DNA of 64,000 nucleotides from an uncultured Pedosphaera sp. (GTDB lineage: Bacteria; Verrucomicrobiota; Verrucomicrobiia; Limisphaerales; Pedosphaeraceae), in assembly GCA_903918755.1 (NCBI GenBank), contig CAIXFN010000005.1, positions 1-64,000 of the forward strand, written 5' to 3'. Under the pieces are notes generated by a model that saw only the letters and a list, made by a program, of their open reading frames with translations, was not told the DNA's origin and did no database searches. Each line of letters begins with the position of its first letter. The stretch's first letter is position 1. Of the stretch, positions 36,574 through 44,331 are shown one piece after another. Made by a program: the position numbers and the translations under genes.

Positions 36574-37860
36574 ATGAAATCAACATTACAAGTTTTCTTC
36601 GGCGCAGCGACGGTGGCGGTCATGGCCAGTTCGGCGGGCGCGCAAGAGCCACCCACAACCAAAGCGGACACCGCCGCCTATCACCGGGATAAAATGAACT
36701 CACATCAACGAATGAGCCACCTCAACGGGGCGGCCAAGACGAGTGAAATCATCGGGATGGCAGTGAAAAACTATCAGGGCGAAAAGCTCGGCAAGGTGGA
36801 GGATCTCGCGCTCGATTTGGAATCCGGACGCATTGTGCAGGTCATTCTGGCCCGGGGCGGATTTATCGGCATTGGCGATACGTTTACCGCGGTGCCACCG
36901 GGCGCGCTGCATCATGACACCGCCCAAAAGGTCCTGCATCTGGACACGAATCGGGAGCAATTCAAAAATGCGCCCAAGTTCGAAATGACCCAATGGGAGG
37001 GATTTTCCGATTCCAATCATCTGGCGGCGGTTTATGGCCATTACGGCGAGGAATCCACCTTTCATTTTGTCCAATGGAACGCGCAACCGGCGGAGGCTCA
37101 AAGCCCCCTCGCAATTCATCGCGAACGGGAACTCAATCTGACGGCCACCGGGACGGAAGGCGAGAACCGGGTGACCGGAGATCGACAGTCCATGATCCCG
37201 GAGGCCCGCCTGCTGCGCGTCCGCAAGGCCAGCACGCTGATGGGGCTGACGGTCAAAAACCTCCAGGATGAAAAACTGGGCAAGGTGGAAAACATCCTGG
37301 TGGATCTGGCCGCGGGCCGGGTTCTGGCGGTCATCATTTCCTCGGGTGGGTTTCTCGGGCTCGGGGATGAGTTGAGCGCGGTTCCCGCGGCCGCCCTGCA
37401 TTATTCCGCCGATGGAGCGAACCTCCAGTTGGATACTTCGAAAGAAATGTTGCAGCAGGCGCCCCATTTTCGGGCCAACGAATGGCCGGACGTCACCCAA
37501 CCGGATTACGCCAACGGTGTTTATCAGGCTTATCGCATCTCCCCGTACTTCACGACCAACACCGTCGCGCTCCCGGACAACACAGCGCGGAATCAGCGCG
37601 ATCGCTCGGGAGGAACGCTCACCCCGCTGGATCAGGGCGGCAGCGCAACAGATTTGGACACTACCGCCAGGATTCGCCGGGCAATCATGGCCGGGAAGGA
37701 ACTGTCGGTGAATGCCCACAATGTAAAAATCATCACCCAGGACGGTCATGTGACCCTCCGTGGGCCGGTCAACTCCGATGAAGAAAAGCGCTTTATCGGC
37801 GAACTCGCCGGCAACATCGCCCAACCGGTGAACGTGGATAATCAAATCGAGGTGAAGTAA
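36574..37860 (+). CDS. Exported protein with two PRC-barrel domains and a C-terminal BON domain
   Basis: 428 residues with a signal peptide (about 1-23, ending SSAGAQ). The first PRC barrel is at about 58-130 (SEIIGMAVKNYQGEKLGKVEDLALDL). The second is at about 220-290 (STLMGLTVKNLQDEKLGKVENILVDL), giving an internal duplication. The last 70 residues form a BON domain (DTTARIRRAIMAGKELSVNAHNVKIITQDGHVTLRGPV), as in OsmY. BON domains bind phospholipid or envelope surfaces, and OsmY-type proteins respond to osmotic stress. It is the first gene of an operon with the YflT-like and DUF892 genes (gaps of 68 and 64 bases), with a palindrome upstream. Confidence 0.88.
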   Translation: MKSTLQVFFGAATVAVMASSAGAQEPPTTKADTAAYHRDKMNSHQRMSHLNGAAKTSEIIGMAVKNYQGEKLGKVEDLALDLESGRIVQVILARGGFIGIGDTFTAVPPGALHHDTAQKVLHLDTNREQFKNAPKFEMTQWEGFSDSNHLAAVYGHYGEESTFHFVQWNAQPAEAQSPLAIHRERELNLTATGTEGENRVTGDRQSMIPEARLLRVRKASTLMGLTVKNLQDEKLGKVENILVDLAAGRVLAVIISSGGFLGLGDELSAVPAAALHYSADGANLQLDTSKEMLQQAPHFRANEWPDVTQPDYANGVYQAYRISPYFTTNTVALPDNTARNQRDRSGGTLTPLDQGGSATDLDTTARIRRAIMAGKELSVNAHNVKIITQDGHVTLRGPVNSDEEKRFIGELAGNIAQPVNVDNQIEVK

Positions 37861-37928
37861 TCCCCGGCCCACCGCTCCCTGCTCAATTTAGTCAGTCAAA
37901 CCAACATAGCCAAGAAAGCCATAATAAA

Positions 37929-38516
37929 ATGTCCCAAAAATCAGTATTCTGCATCGCCACTTCCCGCACCCAGGCGGACCAAATCGTCGACCAACTCAAA
38001 GCGGAACGATTTTCCAACAACGATATCTCCGTGCTGTTCCCGGACAAGGGGACCAGTCGTGACTTCGCCCATGAAAAGCACACGAAAGCTCCCGAAGGAG
38101 CCGTCACTGGCGCGGGCACCGGCGGGATCATCGGCGGCGCGCTCGGCTGGATCGCCGGCATTGGGGCCCTGGCCATTCCAGGAGTCGGGCCTTTCATTGC
38201 CGCCGGACCCATCATTGCCGCCCTCAGTGGCGCGGCGGTGGGCGCCACCGTGGGAGGAGTCGCCGGCGGATTGATCGGCCTCGGAATTCCGGAAATCGAA
38301 GCCAAACGTTACGAGGGCAAAATCAAGCAGGGCAACCTGCTCATTTCCGTCCATACGGAGAATTCCAAGGAAATCACGCGCGCCCGGGAAATCTTCACCA
38401 AGTGCGGCGCCCAGGACATTTGCACGACCGGCGAGGCCAGCACCCCCAAAGCAGATCAGGCCACTCCGCGCGCGGCCCACAGCGAGGAAGCGGCGATCAG
38501 TTCCGCCCACCGGTAA
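37929..38516 (+). CDS. General stress protein YflT/17M-like with glycine-zipper membrane region
   Basis: 195 residues. The N-terminal 60 residues resemble the heat-induced stress protein YflT domain (SVFCIATSRTQADQIVDQLKAERFSNNDISVLFPD). The middle (about 60-120) is a long run of Gly, Ala and Ile (GAVTGAGTGGIIGGALGWIAG) that forms glycine-zipper helices able to insert in membranes. The segment GKIKQGNLLISVHTENSKEITRAREIFTKCGAQD closes a ferredoxin-like fold. Such proteins are stress-induced and of unknown mechanism. Second gene of the stress operon. Confidence 0.8.
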   Translation: MSQKSVFCIATSRTQADQIVDQLKAERFSNNDISVLFPDKGTSRDFAHEKHTKAPEGAVTGAGTGGIIGGALGWIAGIGALAIPGVGPFIAAGPIIAALSGAAVGATVGGVAGGLIGLGIPEIEAKRYEGKIKQGNLLISVHTENSKEITRAREIFTKCGAQDICTTGEASTPKADQATPRAAHSEEAAISSAHR

Positions 38517-38580
38517 CCAGCCATGCGCCCGCCGGGGGAAAAGTCCGGCGAGCGCAACCAAAACCCAAAAAGGGACCCCA

Positions 38581-39177
38581 ATGAAAACTCTCAAAGACTT
38601 GTTTCTTGACGAAGTTGCCGACATTTACGACGCGGAACACCGGCTCTTGAAAGCGTTGCCCAAAATGGCCAAGGCGGCCACTGGCAAAAAACTGCCAAAG
38701 GCGCTGCTGGCGCATTTGAAGCAGACGGAAGGTCATGTCCTCAAGTTGGAGTACGTCTTCCAATGCTTCGACCAACCCGCGAAGCGAACCACCTGCCAGG
38801 CCACCGTCGGTTTGCTGACGGAAGGCGACGAACTCGCTTTGGAATACAAAGGCTCGCCCGCCCTCAACGCGGCCCTGATCGCGGCGGCACAAAAGGTGGA
38901 GCATCACGAGATTGCGACCTATGGCTGCCTGCGCGAGTGGGCGGACTTGCTGGGTAACCACGAGGCGGCGGGACGGCTGCAGGCCATCCTGGATGAAGAA
39001 AAGGCCGCCAATGAGACATTGACAGAATTGGCCAAGGACGCCGCCAATAACGAAGCGCTGGATCAGCAGGTGGCGAAGGCATCCATCAAGGTGATGGGGA
39101 AGTCCCAAGCCGCTTCACGGCGCGCAATTCAACCCGCCAAGGCCACTCGTAAACGCGCCAGGGTCTCGGCGATGTAA
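38581..39177 (+). CDS. DUF892 (YciE/YciF-type) ferritin-like protein
   Basis: 198 residues. Matches the DUF892 four-helix fold: MKTLKDLFLDEVADIYDAEHRLLKALPKMAKAA at the start, LAHLKQTEGHVLKLEYVFQ, then KVEHHEIATYGCLREWADLLG. The spaced Glu and His (E..H in DAEH, EGH, EHHE, DEEKA) can form a diiron site. In Salmonella and E. coli the related YciE/YciF are stress-induced. The C-terminal 30 residues are Lys/Arg/Ala-rich, as in DNA-binding tails. Third gene of the operon. Confidence 0.9.
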   Translation: MKTLKDLFLDEVADIYDAEHRLLKALPKMAKAATGKKLPKALLAHLKQTEGHVLKLEYVFQCFDQPAKRTTCQATVGLLTEGDELALEYKGSPALNAALIAAAQKVEHHEIATYGCLREWADLLGNHEAAGRLQAILDEEKAANETLTELAKDAANNEALDQQVAKASIKVMGKSQAASRRAIQPAKATRKRARVSAM

Positions 39178-39252
39178 TTATCCGGGCCTTGCAATCGCAA
39201 TGAGTGGATTGCAAGGCATCTCCGTCGGACTGGCCTGAACGGGGATACCCGA

Positions 39253-39405
39253 TCAACCCTGTCCCCGACGACCACCGATGAAGTTGACGAGCACCATGAT
39301 CAGGGCCACGACCAGCAGGATGTGGAGGACGCCGCCCATGGTGTAATTGCTGACCATGCCCAGCAGCCAGAGGATGATCAGAACGACCGCAATGGTGTAT
39401 AACAT
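39253..39405 (-). CDS. lmo0937-type small membrane protein
   Basis: 50 residues from the ATG at 39405 (MLYTIAVVLIILWLLGMVSN). There are two hydrophobic segments with a YTMGG turn and the ending GRRGQG, matching the lmo0937 family of short membrane proteins. The longer upstream frame is not used because the family always starts with this Met-Leu-Tyr/Trp segment. These peptides are common next to stress genes in many phyla; function unknown. It is convergent with the DUF892 gene, whose stop lies 75 bases away. Confidence 0.85.
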   Translation of the reverse strand: MLYTIAVVLIILWLLGMVSNYTMGGVLHILLVVALIMVLVNFIGGRRGQG

Positions 39406-39572
39406 AGTATGTGCCTTTTCTTTCCGCGGTCGCCAAAACGGGTCCGCGAATGCCCGGCTGGATGCAAGGACAGCCAATTTCCACCGAGCGGGACTCCCGG
39501 TGCGAATCTGGCCGCGCCGTTTTGGGCTAACCGCTATGGTTAAGATAATCTTTGAAAAGGCATCTGCCAGTC

Positions 39573-39585
39573 GGGGGTATCCCCC
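39573..39585. promoter_or_regulatory. GGGGG-TAT-CCCCC palindrome in the divergent gap
   Basis: Perfect palindrome GGGGGTATCCCCC flanked by CCAG and CTGG arms. It belongs to the same style as the sites at 22641 and 36522, but lies 168 bases from the lmo0937-type start and about 390 bases from the kinase-like start, so the target is unclear. Confidence 0.4.
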
Positions 39586-39910
39586 CTGGGAGCGAGGTCT
39601 TTATGGCGGAGAAGTTGGGGTTTTAAAAGACCGCCCTCACCCTCCCCGCCTCCTTGAGCTCATGGTGCATCCAGCTGTGGGCCAGGGTGTTAGCTGCGGG
39701 TTTGATTGCACTTTCCTGGGATATCCGCGAGCTGGGCGCCACCACCACCCGGGGGAGGAGCAGCCAGCAGACCGGGTTCCCTGGAGGAGCACGGGAGCGG
39801 GTTGGATTCGGCATTGGGAAAGCTTTTGGCTGGGGACTTCCCCCATCGACAGACGCATTCCGTGAGTCGATACTTATGATAGCTCGTTGGCCCGACAGCG
39901 GTCCCGGACG

Positions 39911-39922
39911 CCACCGGGGTAA
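39911..39922 (+). promoter_or_regulatory. Half-site CCACCGGGGTAA before the kinase-like gene
   Basis: Exact 12-base match to 36517-36528, the left half of the palindrome before the PRC-barrel gene. The right CCCC half is missing. It may allow weaker autoregulation of the kinase-regulator operon. Confidence 0.35.
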
Positions 39923-39976
39923 CGGAAGAGACGGCGTCACCAATGTCCGGGCGGGGCGTGGAACGTTCGCAAAGAA

Positions 39977-40684
39977 ATGAAGCGCAAGTTAAACGTCCTG
40001 TCGCAACACTATGTGGCGGCCTTGAAGCAACACCTGCAAGCCGGGTCGGCGACGGGCTTGCAAGCGGCCCGTGAACTGGGCCGGCAGGCCGTGGATCTGG
40101 GCTTGGAAACTCTGAGCATGGCCAGGATCCATGACGAATCCCTCGCCGCTTTGAAAGCCGCGGGTGGCACCGCCCCCACCGAGAAGCAAGCCAAGACATT
40201 TTTCATTGAGGTGCTCGCCCCCATCGAAAGGACCCATCAGGTGGCCATCCAGGCAGGCAGCCAGTTACGCGCCTTGAACCAGACCCTGGGACGGCGCGAC
40301 GTGGCGCTGGCGGTTTCCCGGAAATCGCTGCGGCAGGGAATCGCCGGGCGCAAAGCGGCGGAAAAGGCCCTGGCGCGCAGCGTGCGCCACTCCCAAAAAC
40401 TTCTGCGAGAATCCCATCGACTGCAACGCCATCTGCAACTGCTGGCCCACCGGATCCTGTCGGCCCAGGAGAAAAAGCGGCAGAAAATCAGCCTCCAATT
40501 GCAGGATGAAATCGCCCAGACCTTGCTGGGCATCAATGTCCGGTTGCTCTCGCTGAAACGGGAGGCCGGGAGGCACGCCGCCGGATTGCGGCGGGAGATC
40601 GCCGTCACCCGCCGGGTGGTCAATGACTCTCTGCAGACCCTTAACGGCTTCGCGAGTCAATTCCGGACCGGCCATGAATCCTGA
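39977..40684 (+). CDS. Degenerate histidine-kinase paralogue (no acceptor His, no ATPase domain)
   Basis: 235 residues, cytosolic. It aligns end to end with the first part of the next gene's product: SQHYVAALKQHLQAGSATGLQAARELGRQAVDLGLE matches SRHYATVLQKHLRPGSDTGFTAARGLGRRAMTLGLE. This N-terminal helical domain resembles RsbR-type sensor domains. After a coiled coil comes a HisKA_3-like dimerisation helix, HRILSAQEKKRQKISLQLQDEIAQTLLGINVRL. The position of the phospho-accepting His is Gln176 (LQLQDE instead of RELHD). The protein stops soon after, with no HATPase domain. It cannot autophosphorylate, but it can still dimerise, possibly with the downstream kinase. The genes overlap by 11 bases, which favours joint production. 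Confidence 0.8.
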   Translation: MKRKLNVLSQHYVAALKQHLQAGSATGLQAARELGRQAVDLGLETLSMARIHDESLAALKAAGGTAPTEKQAKTFFIEVLAPIERTHQVAIQAGSQLRALNQTLGRRDVALAVSRKSLRQGIAGRKAAEKALARSVRHSQKLLRESHRLQRHLQLLAHRILSAQEKKRQKISLQLQDEIAQTLLGINVRLLSLKREAGRHAAGLRREIAVTRRVVNDSLQTLNGFASQFRTGHES

Positions 40685-41807
40685 CCTCGCACCCTTTTCC
40701 CGGCATTATGCGACGGTCCTGCAAAAGCATTTGCGCCCGGGTTCGGACACTGGATTTACCGCCGCCCGGGGGCTGGGACGCCGGGCCATGACCCTGGGGT
40801 TGGAAATGCTGGATTTGGCGCATATCCACGAATTGGCATTAATCAGCCTGGCGCTGCCTGGTGACTCGCCCGCCGGTCGCGAGGCCAGGGTGCGCCGGGC
40901 GGGAAGGTTCTTTGCCGAGTCGATTACTCCGATTGAAAAAACGCATCGCACGGCCCGGCAAGCCAATGTCAGCCTGGGGCGCGCCAATCAAGTCTTGCGG
41001 CAGCGTTGCGCCGACCTGACCACCGCCACCGGGCAGTTGCGCGAGGAGGTCGCCCAACGCGTCACCGCCGAACAATCCCGCCAGCGAAGCGAGCGCCATT
41101 ATGCGGAATTGCTGGCGCAGTCCCACGGCATGCAGGAACAATTGCGCCAGCTTTCGCGCGAATTGCTCGCCGCCCAGGAAGCGGAACGCAAAAAAATCAG
41201 CCGGGAATTGCATGATGTCGTCGCGCAAATGCTGGCCAGCATCAATCTCCGCCTCGGGGATTTGAAGCAGGCCGCCGCCAGCAATACCGGCGGTTTCGTG
41301 AAAAGCATCACTTCCACCCAGCAACTGGTGCAGAACTCCGTGGAGATGGTCCACCAGTTTGCCCGGGAATTGCGCCCCACGGTACTGGATGATTTGGGCC
41401 TGATTCCGGCCCTGCACACCCTGTTAAAATCGTTCCAAAGGGAGACGGGGGTGCGCGTCCGCCTGTCCGCCGAGGCGGCGGTTGGGCAAGTGAGCGGAGA
41501 CAATCGCACCACCCTTTACCGGGTCGCCCAGGCAGCCCTGGCCAATGTGGCCCGCCACGCCCGGGCCACCAGGGTGGCCGTAATTATTCACAAAAAGGCG
41601 GACACTGTGGTAATGTCCATCAGGGACGATGGCTGCGGCTTCCAACTCGAAGGCGGGTCCCGGCGAAAGCAGACGCACCGCCTCGGGTTGCTTGGCATGA
41701 AAGAACGCTTGGAAATGGTCGGCGGCAGCCTATCCCTGACTTCCACTCTGGGCAAAGGAACCACGGTCGCAGCTCGAGTGCCGGGGTCCGCCCCAGCGAA
41801 AAAATAG
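40674..41807 (+). CDS. Soluble NarL-type sensor histidine kinase
   Basis: 377 residues from the ATG at 40674, overlapping the preceding stop by 11 bases. The N-terminal helical sensor domain (about 1-95) is shared with the preceding paralogue, followed by a coiled coil (about 100-160). The HisKA_3 domain has the intact SRELHDVVAQMLASINLRL with His180, and the HATPase has the N box (QAALANVARHARATRVAV), G1 (SIRDDGCGF) and G2 (LGLLGMKERLEMVGG...GKGTTV). There is no membrane segment, so it senses a cytosolic cue or a partner protein. It should phosphorylate the NarL/FixJ regulator encoded 42 bases downstream. Confidence 0.92.
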   Translation: MNPDLAPFSRHYATVLQKHLRPGSDTGFTAARGLGRRAMTLGLEMLDLAHIHELALISLALPGDSPAGREARVRRAGRFFAESITPIEKTHRTARQANVSLGRANQVLRQRCADLTTATGQLREEVAQRVTAEQSRQRSERHYAELLAQSHGMQEQLRQLSRELLAAQEAERKKISRELHDVVAQMLASINLRLGDLKQAAASNTGGFVKSITSTQQLVQNSVEMVHQFARELRPTVLDDLGLIPALHTLLKSFQRETGVRVRLSAEAAVGQVSGDNRTTLYRVAQAALANVARHARATRVAVIIHKKADTVVMSIRDDGCGFQLEGGSRRKQTHRLGLLGMKERLEMVGGSLSLTSTLGKGTTVAARVPGSAPAKK

Positions 41808-41849
41808 AATTTTCCCCTTCCCTCAACCAAACCAACTAATTGCCATTTT

Positions 41850-42527
41850 ATGAAACCCATCACCATCCTCCTGGCCGAAGATCATCAGATTGTCCGCGAG
41901 GGGTTCCGCAGTCTGTTGCGCAACGAGACCGACCTCACCGTCATTGGTGAAGCGGAAAAAGGCCGCAAAGCCGTGGAAATGATCGGCAAACTACGCCCCG
42001 ATGTCGTGGTCATGGACATCGCCATGCCGCTGCTCAATGGGCTGGAGGCCACCCGGCAAATTCGCCGGGAGTATCCGGAAGTCAAGGTGCTGATCCTCTC
42101 CGCCCACAGCGACGATTCCTACATCGAACAGGTGGCGGAACTGGGCGCAGCCGGGTTCCTCCTCAAACAAACCTCCTCGGATGTACTGGCCACCGCCATC
42201 CGCGAAGTGCACAAGGGGAAGAAATTTTTCAGCGCCACCATCTCCAAACGCCTCACCAGTCGCGGCTCTCCCAAGGCCGCCCGCCCCGGGCAAATCGGCA
42301 AAAAGATGAATCAACTGAGTTCGCGGGAAACGGAGGTCCTCCAACTGATCGCCGAAGGCAAAGCCAACAAGCAGATCGCGGAGGAGTTGGGCATCAGTTT
42401 CAAGACCGTGGACAAGCATCGCCAGCACCTCATGGCCAAGTTGAACATCCATGACACGGCGGGTCTGACCCGGCACGCGATCAGCGCGGGCATCATCGAG
42501 AACAGCGTCCAGGTGACGATAACTTGA
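41850..42527 (+). CDS. NarL/FixJ-family response regulator
   Basis: 225 residues. The receiver domain (1-120) has acidic residues D11/E10, the phospho-acceptor Asp56 (VVVMDIAMP) and the Lys after LLKQTS. The LuxR-type helix-turn-helix (about 153-215) has LSSRETEVLQLIAEGKANKQIAEELGISFKTVDKHRQHLMAKLNI. It pairs with the upstream kinase, and its dimeric DNA-binding domain would fit the short GC-rich palindromes found before stress genes in this window. Confidence 0.95.
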   Translation: MKPITILLAEDHQIVREGFRSLLRNETDLTVIGEAEKGRKAVEMIGKLRPDVVVMDIAMPLLNGLEATRQIRREYPEVKVLILSAHSDDSYIEQVAELGAAGFLLKQTSSDVLATAIREVHKGKKFFSATISKRLTSRGSPKAARPGQIGKKMNQLSSRETEVLQLIAEGKANKQIAEELGISFKTVDKHRQHLMAKLNIHDTAGLTRHAISAGIIENSVQVTIT

Positions 42528-42557
42528 ACGGAGCGGCCGCGTCCCCATCCGCGCCCC

Positions 42558-42584
42558 GCCCCGCCCCCTTTGGGCGGGGCTTTT
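42558..42584 (+). terminator. Intrinsic terminator after the response regulator
   Basis: 9-bp stem GCCCCGCCC / GGGCGGGGC with a 5-nt loop followed by TTTT, about 30 bases after the stop. Confidence 0.75.
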
Positions 42585-42637
42585 CATTGGCGACATGGAT
42601 AAATCCGGTGAAAGTTCGACTCCCGATTTCCCCCCAC

Positions 42638-42646
42638 GGGATTCCC
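42638..42646. promoter_or_regulatory. Weak GGG-ATT-CCC site upstream of small lipoprotein
   Basis: GGGATTCCC, centred 44 bases before the ATG at 42686. It is shorter than the other palindromes of this style and lies in C-rich sequence, so it may be chance. Confidence 0.25.
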
Positions 42647-42685
42647 CCCCGTGGCACCCGCCCCGGGTCTGAGCGAGCTTGGAGT

Positions 42686-42850
42686 ATGAAAATCTTATTG
42701 CTCCTGTTAGTTGCCTCCCTCGCCCTTGCCGGTTGCGCCACCAGCGACAGCGCCGGAAAAGACCGGACCACCCCCGGGGCCAACAATGATCCCCAAAATA
42801 AGGGAATGGTGGATCGCGAAAGCGGCGTCGGCATCTCCCACGCCCATTAA
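42686..42850 (+). CDS. Small lipoprotein (54 residues)
   Basis: ATG at 42686, preceded by a GGAG. The N terminus MKILLLLLVASLALAGC is a lipoprotein signal with lipobox LAGC (Cys17). The mature 38 residues are hydrophilic (ATSDSAGKDRTTPGANNDPQ) and end in HAH. It resembles small entericidin-like or stress lipoproteins in general layout, without a firm family match. It stands after the kinase-regulator pair and has its own terminator. Confidence 0.75.
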   Translation: MKILLLLLVASLALAGCATSDSAGKDRTTPGANNDPQNKGMVDRESGVGISHAH

Positions 42851-42876
42851 TTGGCCTGGGCCACCTTCCTCCACCA

Positions 42877-42908
42877 CCCCGGCGACTAACGCCGGGGTTC
42901 TTTTTTTT
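42877..42908 (+). terminator. Intrinsic terminator after the small lipoprotein
   Basis: CCCCGGCG-actaa-CGCCGGGG stem followed by TTC and a run of eight or more T: a classical Rho-independent terminator. Confidence 0.92.
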
Positions 42909-43077
42909 ATATGGGGGGCACCCGGGCGCGGCAATTCCGGGTTCCCCGACCGACCGGGCAATCGCGGCAGCATCCGGTCGCGGAAGCCGGGCCTGCCCCG
43001 ACCACCGAAAAGAAAGACGCGGCCGACGCATTTTTGGGTTTCCCTGCGGGCGGATTCACAGGCAGGATGGGGGCATC

Positions 43078-44331
43078 ATGTTAACGTTGGAACGATTTTC
43101 TTTCGGCGTGGGTGACCGGTTCGGCCAGCAGGCCCGGGCGCAATTGCAGGCGTTCATCCGGCTCGCGGAACAGGGCGTGGAGGTGGTTCCCGTGTGGAAC
43201 AAGTCGAACCGGGAGCACACTTTCATCGGCTCCGAGCCGCAAAGCGTGCGGGACGCCGCGCAGACGGCGGTGACGGCCCTGGGCTGGCAGGGGGGCTGGC
43301 ATGTGGATGCGGATCATATCCGGCTGGCGACCGTGGGCCGATTCCTCCCCTGCTCCGACTTTTTCACGATTGACGTGGCCGATAGCATCGGTCACGCCCC
43401 CGCCCCCAGCGTGGTCGAGGACTTCGTGGGCCGGCATCCGGAACTGATCGGGGAAGTGGCCATCCCGGGCATTGTCAGCCCGTTTGAGATCAGCCCTGCC
43501 GAGGTGGCCCGGGTGGCGCGAAAATATCTGCTGGCGGCGGCGGATGCCGGGGAGATTTACCGGCATATTGTCACCAAAAAGGGCGGGCCGGATAAATTCA
43601 TCGCGGAAGTCTCGATGGACGAAACCGACGCGCCCCAAACCCCGCCGGAGTTATTGATTATTTTGGCGGCCCTCGCCGATCAGGGGGTCCGGGCGCAGAC
43701 CATCGCCCCCAAATTCACCGGCCGGTTCAACAAGGGGGTGGATTACCAGGGCGACGTGGCCCAGTTTGAGCATGAATTTAACGCGGATTTGGCGGTCATT
43801 GCCTACGCGGTCAACCGGTATCCGCTGCCCAAAAACCTGAAACTCAGCGTGCACAGCGGGAGTGACAAGTTTTCGCTTTACCCGGCCATCCGCCGGGCGT
43901 TGCGCCGGACCGGGGCCGGGCTCCATCTGAAAACCGCCGGCACCACCTGGCTGGAGGAAATGATCGGGCTGGCGGAAGCCGGCGGCGAAGGGCTGGCACT
44001 GGCGCAGGAATTATATGCGCAGGCCCTGGACCACGTGGAGGAATTGTGCGCGCCCTATGCCAGCGTCATCGACATCGACCGCGCCGCCCTCCCTTCCGCG
44101 GCCACGGTCGCGCACTGGACCGGCCGCCAATATGCGGACGCCCTGCGGCATGTGCCGGGCCAGCTCGCGTTCAATCCCAATTTCCGCCAACTCCTGCATG
44201 TGGCCTTCAAACTCGCCGCCAAGGCGGGTCCGCGTTATCTGGAGCTGGTGAGCCGCAACGAGGCCGTGGTGGCGCGGAACGTCACGGAAAATATTTACGA
44301 ACGCCATCTCCGTCCCCTCTTCCTCGGATGA
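43078..44331 (+). CDS. UxaE-like uronate epimerase family protein
   Basis: 417 residues, cytosolic. It resembles tagaturonate epimerase (UxaE), which interconverts D-tagaturonate and D-fructuronate in galacturonate catabolism. Family-like segments: WHVDADHIRLATVGRFLPCSDFFTIDVADSIG, APKFTGRFNKGVDYQGD, LKLSVHSGSDKFSLYP and HLKTAGTTWLEEM. The DADH, HSGSDK and KTAGT residues are likely metal and substrate contacts. It is the first gene of a six-gene operon whose other members look like L-fucose-type oxidative catabolism, so the real substrate may be a related ketoacid sugar. The stop overlaps the next start by 4 bases (ATGA). Confidence 0.75.
   Translation: MLTLERFSFGVGDRFGQQARAQLQAFIRLAEQGVEVVPVWNKSNREHTFIGSEPQSVRDAAQTAVTALGWQGGWHVDADHIRLATVGRFLPCSDFFTIDVADSIGHAPAPSVVEDFVGRHPELIGEVAIPGIVSPFEISPAEVARVARKYLLAAADAGEIYRHIVTKKGGPDKFIAEVSMDETDAPQTPPELLIILAALADQGVRAQTIAPKFTGRFNKGVDYQGDVAQFEHEFNADLAVIAYAVNRYPLPKNLKLSVHSGSDKFSLYPAIRRALRRTGAGLHLKTAGTTWLEEMIGLAEAGGEGLALAQELYAQALDHVEELCAPYASVIDIDRAALPSAATVAHWTGRQYADALRHVPGQLAFNPNFRQLLHVAFKLAAKAGPRYLELVSRNEAVVARNVTENIYERHLRPLFLG

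Larger units (their letters stand above)
39406..39976. other. Divergent regulatory gap between lmo0937-type gene and kinase-like gene
   Basis: No supported gene; a plus-strand frame of about 108 codons here has no recognisable features. It contains the palindrome GGGGGTATCCCCC (39573-39585) within a larger CCAG...CTGG frame and the half-site CCACCGGGGTAA (39911-39922), 55 to 66 bases before the next ATG. Confidence 0.5.

Noticed and set aside
39654-39980. 108-codon plus-strand ORF before the kinase-like gene
   Set aside because: No domain, overlaps the regulatory gap and the start of a recognised gene.
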